A DNA stretch of 19,711 bases from Oscillospiraceae bacterium (GCA_902761265.1 CACWJV010000031.1:1-19711), one strand, 5' to 3'; positions 1-7,217 are shown, counted from the stretch's first letter. Notes: a model not told the origin generated them from the sequence alone. Numbers and translations: made by a program.

Positions 1-29
1 ATGACGTTTTGCATTTGTTGTGTCAGCAT
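1..29 (-). CDS. 5' end of an unidentified gene downstream of murI (partial)
   Basis: Only nine full codons lie inside the window, reading MLTQQMQNV from an ATG whose complement is at 27-29. A strong AGGAGG Shine-Dalgarno (complement at 37-42) overlaps the murI stop codon and sits 7 nt before the ATG. That spacing and orientation make translation coupled to murI very plausible, so this should be the next gene of the same minus-strand operon. The fragment is too short to assign to a family. Confidence 0.6.
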
Positions 30-41
30 AAAAAAGCCTCC

Positions 42-818
42 TTACAGATCGAACGCGAACAATTGCTCGAGCAGCCCGATCTTTTGCGGGTCGCTGCTTT
101 CAAAGCGGATGCCGCCTTCGGCGTCGTCCGGTGCGCGCAGCTTTCGTTCTTCGAGCACGACTTTGGTATATTTCGCTTCGCCCACCGCGCCATCAAAGAA
201 CACCGGACGCGGCCCGAGCACGGCGCGGATCTCGCGCTTGGCAAACGGAAAATGGGTGCAGCCGAGCACCAGACAGTCGATCCTGTCCTTGTCGAGCGGG
301 GCAAAGAGCGTTTCGAGATAGTCCCGCAGTTCGGCGGTGCCCATCTTGTTTTGCTCCACGAGCGTCACAAGCTCCGGCGCCGGGAGCTTGATGAGGTCGC
401 ACTCGTCTTCGAAGCGGCGGGTCAGCGCGGTAAACTTTTCTTCGCGCAGCGTCAAGGGCGTTGCCATCACCACCACGGTGGGATGTCCGCCGGAGAGCGC
501 CGCCGGTTTGAGCGCCGGCTCCAGGCCGATGATCGGGATATCCGGATACGCCGCGCGCAGGTCGGCTGCGGCAGCGGCGGTGGCGGTGTTGCACGCGAGG
601 ACGATCGCCTTGCACCCCTCGTCGAGCAGATGCTCCACGGCTTTCGTGGTAAGATCGCGGATCGTTTCCACAGGCTTGGTGCCGTAGGGCGCGTTGGCGG
701 AATCGCCGTAATAGAGATATTGTTCGTTCGGCATCAGCGCCCACAAGCGTTTGAGCACACTGATGCCGCCTGCCCCGGAATCGAACACGCCGATGGGGGC
801 GGCGTTGTTGTAGGTCAA
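42..818 (-). CDS. murI: Glutamate racemase
   Basis: Converts L-glutamate to D-glutamate for peptidoglycan precursors; cytoplasmic, cofactor-independent Asp/Glu racemase family. Seen: the N-terminal IGVFDSGAGG motif, YYGDSANAPYG, the first catalytic cysteine in ACNTAT and the second in GCTHFP, all in the right order and spacing. The length of 258 aa is normal. I place the start at a TTG (complement 816-818), because a GAGGAG Shine-Dalgarno (complement 828-833) lies 9 nt upstream. The frame stays open to a TTG at 845, but that version would put the Shine-Dalgarno inside the gene and add nine residues not needed by the fold. A heptamer repeat tract lies just upstream (837-878). It is the fourth gene of the minus-strand cluster after cysE, cysS and a transglutaminase-like gene. 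Function is nearly certain; the start is likely. Confidence 0.96.
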   Translation of the reverse strand: MTYNNAAPIGVFDSGAGGISVLKRLWALMPNEQYLYYGDSANAPYGTKPVETIRDLTTKAVEHLLDEGCKAIVLACNTATAAAAADLRAAYPDIPIIGLEPALKPAALSGGHPTVVVMATPLTLREEKFTALTRRFEDECDLIKLPAPELVTLVEQNKMGTAELRDYLETLFAPLDKDRIDCLVLGCTHFPFAKREIRAVLGPRPVFFDGAVGEAKYTKVVLEERKLRAPDDAEGGIRFESSDPQKIGLLEQLFAFDL

Positions 819-836
819 GGTTTTCAACTCCTCATT

Positions 837-878
<42 letters not shown>

Positions 879-949
879 GGACGCCGCGCTGCGCGCGATG
901 CGTCAAAAGACAAGTCAAATGTGTAACAAAACAGTTGATAACGAATTGC

Positions 950-1750
950 TTATAACGTGTACGGAACGCTTGCGTTGAACGGAACGCCGCAAACTCTTGA
1001 AAGATCTTTTTTACTGCGCTTATTCGTTTTCCAGGTTGAAAGATTCGCCATGGTATCGCAGATAAAAGCAGAATAATAGTATTCTTTATACGCATCCGTA
1101 CCAAGGAAGGAATAACCATGAATGGTTACAGTCTCGTTCTGCATGATACAGTCTCTTAACGCATGAACGGATAACAGTCTGTCTGATGCATCGCTGAACG
1201 TACAGTTGAACGAAGGGTCCATAACAATAAATCTGTTCTCTTCTCTAATCCAAACCTGCACAAGAAAATGGCAACCGTTGTTTTCAGAAATCGCACACAC
1301 CGGAAACGCTTTCATTCCGCATGCATTCAAAACATCTGTCAATGCAATGGCCTTTGCCCGGCAGTTCAGTGCTCCTTCAAACGACCGATCAAAAGAGTTT
1401 TGAAGAATCAAAGCCCCGTCATCCGGCAGCAGGTTTCTTGTTGCACCGCAGTAAAAAGTGTGCAGCGTCAAATATTGCATTATTGCCAAAGCGTTCTCTT
1501 GATCTGAACGCGCGGACGAGAACGGAAAGTCAAATTGTTGAATCAGAGAACGATGCGCGTCAATTCTGCAAAAGAGCGCAGAACAATCCGCATCATCCTT
1601 CGCTGTTTCATCCATCACGACTCGATGCTCTGCTGTATATTCCCCGGCAGATTTCTCCATAAAAGCGAGATAGTCTTCTTCTGAGAAAATGCGCTGGTTT
1701 TTCATGCCGAGCAGAAGCTGCGCCCTGCGAAGACGAAATAACACATTCAT
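950..1750 (-). CDS. Transglutaminase-like domain protein
   Basis: A 266-residue cytoplasmic-looking protein with no signal peptide. The central part has a papain-like transglutaminase triad: Cys130 in LNCRAKA, His161 in GCHFLVQVW and Asp178 in VMDPSF, at the usual spacing (31 and 17 residues). Such proteins can be amidases, peptidases or cross-linking enzymes; the substrate cannot be told here. I chose the ATG at 1748-1750. The frame also has a TTG two codons upstream (1756), and no start has a good Shine-Dalgarno. Base use is odd: one sampled 60-base line (1021-1080) is about 37% G+C by hand count, far below its GC-rich neighbours. This suggests recent acquisition between cysS and murI, or relaxed selection. 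The upstream heptamer-like tract (1754-1781) lies directly before the start. Confidence 0.8.
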   Translation of the reverse strand: MNVLFRLRRAQLLLGMKNQRIFSEEDYLAFMEKSAGEYTAEHRVVMDETAKDDADCSALFCRIDAHRSLIQQFDFPFSSARSDQENALAIMQYLTLHTFYCGATRNLLPDDGALILQNSFDRSFEGALNCRAKAIALTDVLNACGMKAFPVCAISENNGCHFLVQVWIREENRFIVMDPSFNCTFSDASDRLLSVHALRDCIMQNETVTIHGYSFLGTDAYKEYYYSAFICDTMANLSTWKTNKRSKKDLSRVCGVPFNASVPYTL

Positions 1751-1753
1751 TTT

Positions 1754-1781
1754 CAATTATCAGCTTTCATTTTTCAATTTC
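1754..1781. repeat. Degenerate heptamer tract between cysS and the transglutaminase-like gene (tract B)
   Basis: On the plus strand the tract reads CAATTAT, CAGCTTT, CATTTTT, CAATTTC: four 7-mers each starting with CA. Further CA steps at 1748 and 1781 are spaced 6 bp from their neighbours. It fills almost the whole gap between the cysS stop codon and the next start. It is more degenerate than the other tracts, so the periodicity alone would be weak evidence; it gains weight from the similar position and period of the others. Confidence 0.55.
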
Positions 1782-1783
1782 AG

Positions 1784-3184
1784 TTATGCCCGGCTCCACT
1801 TCACGCCCTGCGGCGTGTCTTCCAAAATGATGCCGCGCGCTTTCAGCTCGTCGCGGATGCGGTCGGCTTCGGCCCAGTTTTTCGCTTTGCGGGCGGCCGT
1901 TCTTTGTTCAATCAGCGCTTCGATCTCGCTGTCGAGATCGTCCTTTTGCTTGCGGTTATACAAAAGTCCCAGCACGCCGGTCAGCTCATCAAAGACTTTG
2001 ATTGCGTATTCCACAAGCGCCTTGCTCTGCACGCCCTCATTGACGTTCGTGTTGAGGTCGCGCACCAGCTCGAACACGCTGCCCAGCGCGTCGGCGGTGT
2101 TGAGGTCGTCCTCCATCGCGTCGATAAAGCCCGCTTTGCGCTTATCGATCAGAGCGATCACGGCGGCGTCGTTCTCCCCTGCGGCGTCCCTGGCGTTTTG
2201 CAGCGCGAAATCGAGGTTGTCGCGGCAGGTATAGAGGCGTTCGAGCGACGCCTTGCACTGCTCGATGGCGTCAAAGCTGTAGTTGATCGGGCTGCGGTAT
2301 TGGCAGGAGATCATCAGATAGCGGATCGGCTCATAGCCGAACTGTTCGGCCACGTCGCGCACGGTGAAGAAGTTGCCGAGCGATTTGCTCATCTTGACCT
2401 TGTCCACGGTGATGAAGCCGTTGTGCATCCAGTAGCGCGCAAACGGCGCGCCGTTGCAGCATTCGCTTTGGGCGATCTCGTTTTCGTGGTGCGGGAAAAT
2501 CAGATCCTGGCCGCCGCAGTGGATGTCGATCGTGGTGCCGAGATACCGGCGCACCATGGCCGAGCATTCGATATGCCAGCCCGGTCTGCCGTGGCCCCAC
2601 GGGGAATCCCAGTACGGCTCGCCCGGCTTTGCGCTTTTCCACAGCGCGAAATCCATCGGGTCTTTTTTCACTTCGCCGATATTGATACGCGCGCCGGCTT
2701 CCAGCTCTTCGAGCGGCTGGTGCGACAGTTTGCCGTATTCACTGAACTTTTTCGGGCTGAAATAGACGTCGCCGTCCACGGCGTAGGCGTACCCTTTTTC
2801 GACAAGCGTACTGACGATGTCGATGATCTCGCCGATGTTTTCGGTCGCCTTCGGGTGTACCGTCGCTTCGCGCACACCGAGGCCCTTGGCGTCGGTCCAA
2901 AATTCCTTGATATACGTTTCGGAGATCTCCTTAAACGTCACGCCTTCCTCGTTGGCGCGGCGGATGATCTTGTCGTCGATATCGGTAAAGTTTTGTACAA
3001 ATGTCACTTGGTTGCCGCGGTATTCGAGATAGCGGCGCAGCACGTCAAACACGCACAGCGGACGCGCGTTGCCGATGTGGATGAAGTTATACACCGTCGG
3101 GCCGCAGGCGTAGATCTTGTATTCGCCTTCTTTCAAAGGGATGAGGTCTTCCTTTTGTCTTGTAAGCGTATTGAATATTTTCAT
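1784..3184 (-). CDS. cysS: Cysteine--tRNA ligase
   Basis: Charges tRNA-Cys with cysteine; cytoplasmic class I aminoacyl-tRNA synthetase. Seen in order: KIYACGPTVYN with the first zinc cysteine (Cys27), the HIGH-type motif HIGNARP (residues 36-42), HIECSAM with zinc Cys207, HCGGQDLIFPHHENE with zinc His232 and Glu236, and the KMSKS loop at 264-268. The C-terminal helical part follows. The 466-aa length matches the family. The ATG at 3182-3184 is preceded by AAAGGAG at 8 nt. The frame stays open further upstream but would read through repeat tract C and into cysE, so that extension is rejected. It lies 61 bp downstream of cysE and is probably under the same T-box, which senses the tRNA this enzyme charges. 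Confidence 0.98.
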   Translation of the reverse strand: MKIFNTLTRQKEDLIPLKEGEYKIYACGPTVYNFIHIGNARPLCVFDVLRRYLEYRGNQVTFVQNFTDIDDKIIRRANEEGVTFKEISETYIKEFWTDAKGLGVREATVHPKATENIGEIIDIVSTLVEKGYAYAVDGDVYFSPKKFSEYGKLSHQPLEELEAGARINIGEVKKDPMDFALWKSAKPGEPYWDSPWGHGRPGWHIECSAMVRRYLGTTIDIHCGGQDLIFPHHENEIAQSECCNGAPFARYWMHNGFITVDKVKMSKSLGNFFTVRDVAEQFGYEPIRYLMISCQYRSPINYSFDAIEQCKASLERLYTCRDNLDFALQNARDAAGENDAAVIALIDKRKAGFIDAMEDDLNTADALGSVFELVRDLNTNVNEGVQSKALVEYAIKVFDELTGVLGLLYNRKQKDDLDSEIEALIEQRTAARKAKNWAEADRIRDELKARGIILEDTPQGVKWSRA

Positions 3185-3199
3185 AAGGGATACTCCTTT

Positions 3200-3245
3200 C
3201 TTGCTTCTTGCCTTCTTGCTTCTTGCTTCTTGCCTTCTTGCTTTC
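3200..3245. repeat. Heptamer/octamer tandem repeat between cysE and cysS (tract C)
   Basis: On the coding (minus) strand this is an almost pure purine tract of GCAAGAA and GGCAAGAA units. The plus-strand G of successive units falls at 3203, 3210, 3218, 3225, 3232 and 3240, giving steps of 7, 8, 7, 7 and 8 bp. It starts next to the cysE stop codon and fills most of the cysE-cysS gap, ending just before the cysS Shine-Dalgarno. Copy-number change here would alter the spacing between the two genes but not either protein. Confidence 0.88.
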
Positions 3246-3953
3246 TCAGATGACCCAAAAATCTTCGTTGTTCCACAGCACGTTGTCCTTTTTTCCCTGC
3301 TTTTGCAACCGCGGACAGGCGTTGCTCGCGTCGTCCAGCTCCTCCTCCAGCATATCCAGCCGGGCACGCAGACCCGAAAGCTCCAATTCCACCGGGTCGG
3401 CCACGTGGATCTGGTCGAGCCGGTCTTTGACGCGGATGCCGTCCTGTTTGACGATCTTGGCCGGGATGCCGACCGCCGTGCAGTTCGGCGGGATTTCGGA
3501 AAGCACAATTGAGCCCGAGGCGACGTTGGAGTTGTCGCCCACGGTAAACGGGCCTAAAATCTTGGCGCCGGCGCCGACCATCACGTTGTTGCCCAAGGTC
3601 GGGTGGCGTTTGCCCTGGTCTTTGCCCGTGCCGCCGAGCGTGACGCCCTGATAAAGGATACAGTCGTCGCCGATCACGGCGGTCTCGCCGATCACAACGC
3701 CTGTGCCGTGGTCGATGAAAAACCGGCGGCCGATTGTAGCGCCCGGGTGGATTTCGATATTCGTGCGGCGCACACAGCGCTGCGAAATCAGACGGGCGAG
3801 AAAAAACAGCTTGTGTGTATAGCACCAATGCGCGCGGCGATACATCCGCACCGCCTTGAAGCCGGGATACAGAAACATGATCTCCAGATTGCTGCGTGCC
3901 GCCGGGTCGCGGTCTTTGATGCACTGCAGATCTTCCTTCAGTCTCGAAAACAT
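3246..3953 (-). CDS. cysE: Serine O-acetyltransferase (EpsC/CysE type)
   Basis: Transfers acetyl from acetyl-CoA to L-serine, the first step of cysteine synthesis; cytoplasmic. The N-terminal helical part (about residues 1-65) is followed by a left-handed beta-helix of hexapeptide repeats. It contains IDHGTGVVIGETAVIGDD, with the Asp81-His82 pair at the active site, and the GVTLGGTGKDQGKRHPT signature. The C-terminus (about 190-215) looks like a short charged coiled coil. At 235 aa it fits the short Gram-positive form. The ATG is preceded by GGAGG at 7 nt. It is the first gene after the Cys T-box leader and is followed by cysS, a classic cysteine-supply pairing. Confidence 0.97.
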   Translation of the reverse strand: MFSRLKEDLQCIKDRDPAARSNLEIMFLYPGFKAVRMYRRAHWCYTHKLFFLARLISQRCVRRTNIEIHPGATIGRRFFIDHGTGVVIGETAVIGDDCILYQGVTLGGTGKDQGKRHPTLGNNVMVGAGAKILGPFTVGDNSNVASGSIVLSEIPPNCTAVGIPAKIVKQDGIRVKDRLDQIHVADPVELELSGLRARLDMLEEELDDASNACPRLQKQGKKDNVLWNNEDFWVI

Positions 3954-3963
3954 CAGCTACCTC

Positions 3964-4005
3964 CAAAAAATAAAAGCCTCCGTTGCCCCAAAAGGCAACA
4001 GAGGC
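3964..4005 (-). terminator. T-box regulatory terminator
   Basis: A 12-bp hairpin with one mismatch position: arms at 3976-3987 and 3994-4005, six-base loop. On the minus strand it is followed by TTTTATTTTTT. It lies between the T-box motif and the cysE Shine-Dalgarno, so it works as the OFF structure of the riboswitch. Confidence 0.92.
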
Positions 4006-4211
4006 GTTTTCACGCGGTTCCACTCTGCTTTATCACTTGCAGTTTCCTGCGCCGGTAACGGCGGCTGCCCGGCCGCGGATACTTCGGTTCCCCGCGGCAG
4101 CTCGAAAGCGCACTTCAGCTTTTCCCGGCAAGACACTTTCAGCACAGGGCGTCTCTCTCTTTGGCGCGGGGGCAAAGCCTACTCTTCTTTGTCAAAGCTT
4201 TTTTTGCTATC
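3964..4211 (-). promoter_or_regulatory. Cysteine T-box riboswitch leader of cysE-cysS
   Basis: Read on the minus strand, the leader has an AGAGTAG element near the 5' end of stem I, an AGAGAGA element, and a specifier region GAAGTGCGC. There UGC (Cys codon, complement at 4110-4112) is followed by a purine, as is usual. The conserved T-box TGGAACCGCG is at 4013-4022. CAGAG (4023-4027) can pair with CTCTG (3999-4003) to form the antiterminator; the second strand is also part of the terminator hairpin, so the two structures exclude each other. UGGA suits a tRNA ending in UCCA, as expected for tRNA-Cys. Uncharged tRNA-Cys should therefore allow read-through into cysE and cysS. The 5' limit is estimated from the promoter. 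Confidence 0.95.
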
Positions 4212-4217
4212 CTGTTT

Positions 4218-4246
4218 ATTATATGCGCACGCGCGCAGTTTGTCAA
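4218..4246 (-). promoter_or_regulatory. Consensus sigma-A promoter for the T-box/cysE-cysS operon
   Basis: On the minus strand: TTGACA (complement at 4241-4246), 17-nt spacer, TATAAT (complement at 4218-4223). Both boxes match the consensus fully. The -35 box overlaps the stop codon of the upstream radical SAM gene (4243-4245). Transcription should start near 4211, giving a leader of about 255 nt before cysE. Such a strong promoter suits a leader-attenuated operon. Confidence 0.95.
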
Positions 4247-5661
4247 GCCTGTTGCTGCTTTGCCGCGGCGGAGTCGCGGTAAAACTGCGTTTTCGGGTGC
4301 GGATGCGGATTGTTTGCCCACAGTTCGTCCGCCACCGGTTTCCACGCGGCGGCAAATTTGTCGCATTTGCTGCACAGCATATCGGCGGTTTCTTCGCCCT
4401 CGAGGTTGGTAGACTTCGCTTTGGTCTCTTCGATGATGCTGCGCAGGCACTGCGGATTTTCCAGCATCGGACACGGACGCAGATGGTTGTCGTTAAACGG
4501 CTGGTTGTGGTAATACGCCATAAACAGCGGACTGCGCAAGCCTTCCAGCAGCGTCTTTTCGCGGATGTTGGAATCGGAAAAATGGATGAACACACACGGC
4601 TCCATATCGCCCGCGGCGTTGATATGGAAATAGTTGCGCCCGCCGGCGATGCAGCCGCCGACATATTCGCCGTCGTCCTGGAAATCCATGACGAACAAGG
4701 GCTTTCCGGTTTCGCCGTTGCGCGTCTTGCGCAGCCAGCGATACATAAACGCGCGCTGCTGCGGCGTCGGGATCAGATTCTCCGGCGCGTTTTTGCCGAC
4801 GGGCATATAGTTGAAATAGAAGCCGAACTTGACGCCGAGCGAAACCATTTTGTCCAAAAACGCGTCGCTCGTGACCATATCGACGTTGTCGCGCGTGTAG
4901 CACACGGACATGCCGAACAGAATACCCTTTTTCTTCAGCAGCTCCATCGCACGGACCGCCGCTTCATACATCCCCTCGCCGCGGCGCGCGTCGGTGGTCT
5001 TTTGTGTCCCTTCAATCGACAGCGCCAGCGTCATGTTGCCCACACGCAGCAGCTCGTCGCAAAACGCCTCGTCAACGAGCGTGGCGTTGGTATAGGCGAG
5101 GAAGGCGCAGTCGGGGTTTTCTTCGCAAAGGGTGATGAGATCCTTTTTGCGCAGCAGCGGCTCGCCGCCCGTAAACATATAGACGTGGGTGCCGAGCGCT
5201 TTGCCCTGGCTGACGACCGATCGCAGCTCGTCGAGACTCAGGCTGTTTTTGTGGCCGTATTCCGCCGCCCAGCAGCCCTTGCAATGGCAGTTGCACGCGC
5301 TGGTCGGGTCGAGCAGGATCAGAAACGGAATGTTGCAATGGTAGATTTCGCGGTTGGCGCGGACTTTTTTGGTGCCGTGGATTCCGGCGCCGACGCCCGC
5401 CGCAAGCAGGAATTTTTTGAGATACGAATGGTCCGTGTCGCGCAAAATATTCAGCGCGTACTGATAATACGGGCCCTTGCCTTCGCGGATCACGTTTTGC
5501 ATAGCGTCAAGGTTCTTTTCGGGAAAGATGCCGCCGAGCAAAAAACGGGTGCGGGAAAGCAGCCGCAGCATATTTTTCTGCGGATTTTTGTTGATATATT
5601 TCAGCAGCCGGTCGAGCGTCAGCGCCGCCGCTTTGCTTTCGAGTGTTTCTTTGAGTTTCAT
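4243..5661 (-). CDS. Radical SAM protein with C-terminal cysteine-rich (SPASM-like) region
   Basis: A 472-aa protein. A helical N-terminal region of about 110 residues precedes the radical SAM core: CNCHCKGCW gives the C-x3-C-x2-C [4Fe-4S] motif, and FTGGEPLLRKKDL is the SAM-binding GGE motif. Further core strands include LALSIEGT. The C-terminal third has GGCIAGGRNYFHINAAGD, EPCVF, PCPMLENPQC and MLCSKCD. This cysteine pattern resembles SPASM/twitch domains, which hold auxiliary Fe-S clusters. No precursor peptide gene is visible nearby, so a RiPP role is not supported; the substrate is unknown. The ATG has a GAGG Shine-Dalgarno at 7 nt and its own promoter. The stop codon overlaps the -35 box of the next promoter. 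Confidence 0.9.
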   Translation of the reverse strand: MKLKETLESKAAALTLDRLLKYINKNPQKNMLRLLSRTRFLLGGIFPEKNLDAMQNVIREGKGPYYQYALNILRDTDHSYLKKFLLAAGVGAGIHGTKKVRANREIYHCNIPFLILLDPTSACNCHCKGCWAAEYGHKNSLSLDELRSVVSQGKALGTHVYMFTGGEPLLRKKDLITLCEENPDCAFLAYTNATLVDEAFCDELLRVGNMTLALSIEGTQKTTDARRGEGMYEAAVRAMELLKKKGILFGMSVCYTRDNVDMVTSDAFLDKMVSLGVKFGFYFNYMPVGKNAPENLIPTPQQRAFMYRWLRKTRNGETGKPLFVMDFQDDGEYVGGCIAGGRNYFHINAAGDMEPCVFIHFSDSNIREKTLLEGLRSPLFMAYYHNQPFNDNHLRPCPMLENPQCLRSIIEETKAKSTNLEGEETADMLCSKCDKFAAAWKPVADELWANNPHPHPKTQFYRDSAAAKQQQA

Positions 5662-5693
5662 ACGTTACCTCGTAACCAAAATCATTGCATTAT

Positions 5694-5721
5694 ATTATAC
5701 CACGAAAATAAAAAATGTCCA
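5694..5721 (-). promoter_or_regulatory. Promoter of the radical SAM gene
   Basis: On the minus strand: TGGACA (complement 5716-5721), 16-nt spacer, TATAAT (complement 5694-5699). The -35 box has one mismatch. It lies 33 bp upstream of the ATG in the AT-rich divergent region 5662-5827. Confidence 0.75.
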
Positions 5722-5770
5722 CTCTTTTTTTACACACATTTACCCTTCCCAAAGAAAATTAAAATCTTTC

Positions 5771-5799
5771 TTCCATTTAGGGTTGCTTTATGGTATACT
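5771..5799 (+). promoter_or_regulatory. Possible promoter of the DUF218 gene
   Basis: A TATACT -10 box is at 5794-5799. At 17 nt spacing the -35 region is only TTCCAT, a weak match. The -10 box lies 28 bp before the chosen start codon. Plausible because the gene is divergent from its neighbour and needs its own promoter, but the -35 is poor. Confidence 0.45.
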
Positions 5800-5827
5800 A
5801 TATAAGATAATGATGGGAGTGATTGAC

Positions 5828-6403
5828 ATGAAAGGAAAGGCCATTTGGGGCGCAGGGCTGACGTTCGGCGCGCTGTTTGCCGCGCTGGAAGCGAAAGCGA
5901 GCCGCGGCAAATGCCCCTATCCGCCCGACGTGCTGCTGATTCTCGGCTGCCGGGTGCGCGGCAGCGAGCCGGAGCCCATGCTGCAAATGCGCGCCGAACG
6001 GGCGGCGCAGTTTTTAAAACAGCATCCCGCCTGCGTCGCCGTGTGTTGCGGCGGCATCGTCCACGACGATCAGCAAAAGAGCGAAGCGCAGGCTATCCGG
6101 GAGCTTTTGCTGCAAAACGGCATATCCGCCGACCGTATATTGCTCGAAGACCAATCGCAGACAACCTATGAAAACTTTGTCAACGCCAGGCGGATGCTGG
6201 AAGAAAACGGCATTCCGGCAGAGCGCCCCGCGTTTTTGTCCAGCGAATTTCATCTTTTGCGCGCGTCGCTGATCGGGCGGCTCGCCGGCGTAAACGCCGG
6301 AACGGTTGCCGCGCCGTCACCGAAAAACGAAAAGCTCAAAAACTATTTGCGGGAAGCTTTGGTGTTCCCGCTGCTGCCGCTGGAATATCTGAAGAAACGA
6401 TAA
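5828..6403 (+). CDS. DUF218 (YdcF/SanA/ElyC-like) family protein
   Basis: A 191-aa protein. Residues 1-24 form a short hydrophobic stretch that could be a signal anchor. The DUF218 fold follows: DVLLILGCRVRG, MRAERAAQFL, then KSEAQAIRELLLQNGI, ILLEDQSQTTYENFVNARRML and FLSSEFHLLRA, the usual conserved blocks. Members in other bacteria (SanA, ElyC) act in envelope maintenance, but the biochemical activity is not known for this one. The start is the ATG with GGGAG 8 nt upstream; the ATG codons at 5810 and 5813 lack a Shine-Dalgarno. It is followed 11 bp later by the SecB-like gene, so it likely heads that operon. Confidence 0.87.
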   Translation: MKGKAIWGAGLTFGALFAALEAKASRGKCPYPPDVLLILGCRVRGSEPEPMLQMRAERAAQFLKQHPACVAVCCGGIVHDDQQKSEAQAIRELLLQNGISADRILLEDQSQTTYENFVNARRMLEENGIPAERPAFLSSEFHLLRASLIGRLAGVNAGTVAAPSPKNEKLKNYLREALVFPLLPLEYLKKR

Positions 6404-6414
6404 CGGAGGACATT

Positions 6415-6834
6415 ATGGCAAACGTTCAGATGAAAAACTACAAGGTGAAAATGCTGGAGTTTCACAACGAGATTCAAGGCAAAGTGCAGCTCAAGCTCAG
6501 CAACAAAGTCTCGCACAATGTGCGCTATATGAAGCCGGACTTATGCGAAGGCACTATGACGGTCGAAGTGTTTGACAAAGAGCGGCCCGACGTGCTCAAT
6601 ATCAAGACGACGGTTGTGGGACTGTTTCAGATTAAAAAGCAGGTGGAAAAGGAGTTTTTGCACGTCGATACGTTCAAAGAGCTCTTTCCGTTCGCCAAAG
6701 CGCTGGTGACAACCGTTTCCGCCAACGCCGGCATCCCGCCGATCATCGTGCAGGACGTCGATATCGAATCGCAGGAGATCTACCGTTTCGATCTGCCTAC
6801 CCGCAAAAAAAAGGAGGCCGAGGACGATGTGTGA
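6415..6834 (+). CDS. SecB-like chaperone protein
   Basis: A 139-aa soluble protein. The C-terminal half contains ELFPFAKALVTTVSANAGIPP (about residues 89-109). This matches the SecB signature of an FPxAR-type helix followed by a Gly-hydrophobic-Pro-Pro loop. The N-terminal beta-rich part (residues 8-80) also suits a SecB subunit. The last ten residues are charged. SecB holds preproteins unfolded for SecA in Proteobacteria; most Gram-positives lack it, so here it is better called SecB-like. The ATG has GGAGG at 5 nt. The downstream DUF1292 gene overlaps its stop codon by 8 nt. No toxin-antitoxin genes flank it, unlike the SecB-like partners of TAC systems. Confidence 0.75.
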   Translation: MANVQMKNYKVKMLEFHNEIQGKVQLKLSNKVSHNVRYMKPDLCEGTMTVEVFDKERPDVLNIKTTVVGLFQIKKQVEKEFLHVDTFKELFPFAKALVTTVSANAGIPPIIVQDVDIESQEIYRFDLPTRKKKEAEDDV

Positions 6835-7117
6835 TTTGCTTTCCCAGCTCAACGACGAAGACGAAGAAGCGCTCGTGACCATTACGGACACCGACGGCGA
6901 AACGGGACAGTATGAGTTTTTGGACCTTGTGTTTTTGGGCGAGCGGCAGTTTGCCGTGGTGTCGCCCGTCGGGTCCGACGGCGACGTGGAGATTTTCCGC
7001 GTGATGCAATATGAAACCGGGGAAGCCTATATCCGCGTACAGGATGAAGTGACGCTTTTGCGCGTATTCGACATCTTTCGGCTCAAGAACGAGGATGAAC
7101 TGGATTTTGACGAATAA
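6827..7117 (+). CDS. DUF1292 family small acidic protein
   Basis: A 96-residue, very acidic protein with an EEALVTITDTDGE start, a central EFLDLVFLGERQFAVVSPV and IFRVMQYETGE, and an acidic tail. This pattern matches the DUF1292 (YrzB-like) proteins common in Bacillota, whose function is unknown. The start codon overlaps the end of the SecB-like gene by 8 nt. AGGAGG lies 9 nt upstream inside that gene, so translation is probably coupled. The acidic character and coupling to a chaperone-like gene hint at a partnership, but that is inference. Confidence 0.8.
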   Translation: MCDLLSQLNDEDEEALVTITDTDGETGQYEFLDLVFLGERQFAVVSPVGSDGDVEIFRVMQYETGEAYIRVQDEVTLLRVFDIFRLKNEDELDFDE

Positions 7118-7153
7118 AAGACGCGGGGATTTATGAGAAATTCTTACAGACGG

Positions 7154-7182
7154 TTGAATTTTCCCGCATAATGGCGTATAAT
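7154..7182 (+). promoter_or_regulatory. Promoter of the DivIVA-domain operon
   Basis: TTGAAT (7154-7159), 17-nt spacer, TATAAT (7177-7182), 35 bp before the start codon. The -10 is perfect and the -35 has four matches. No convincing terminator separates it from the DUF1292 gene, so some read-through is possible. Confidence 0.8.
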
Positions 7183-7217
7183 AATTTTTGATACTTTGAC
7201 CGGGGAGGATGGCAGGT

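Noticed and set aside
3185..3508. An N-terminal extension of cysS by 108 codons
   Set aside because: It reads through the heptamer tract and antiparallel-frame cysE sequence, while the ATG at 3184 has an ideal Shine-Dalgarno and begins exactly at the conserved CysS N-terminus.
4243..5661. The radical SAM gene as part of a RiPP cluster
   Set aside because: No short precursor-like gene, leader peptide or exporter was found next to it.
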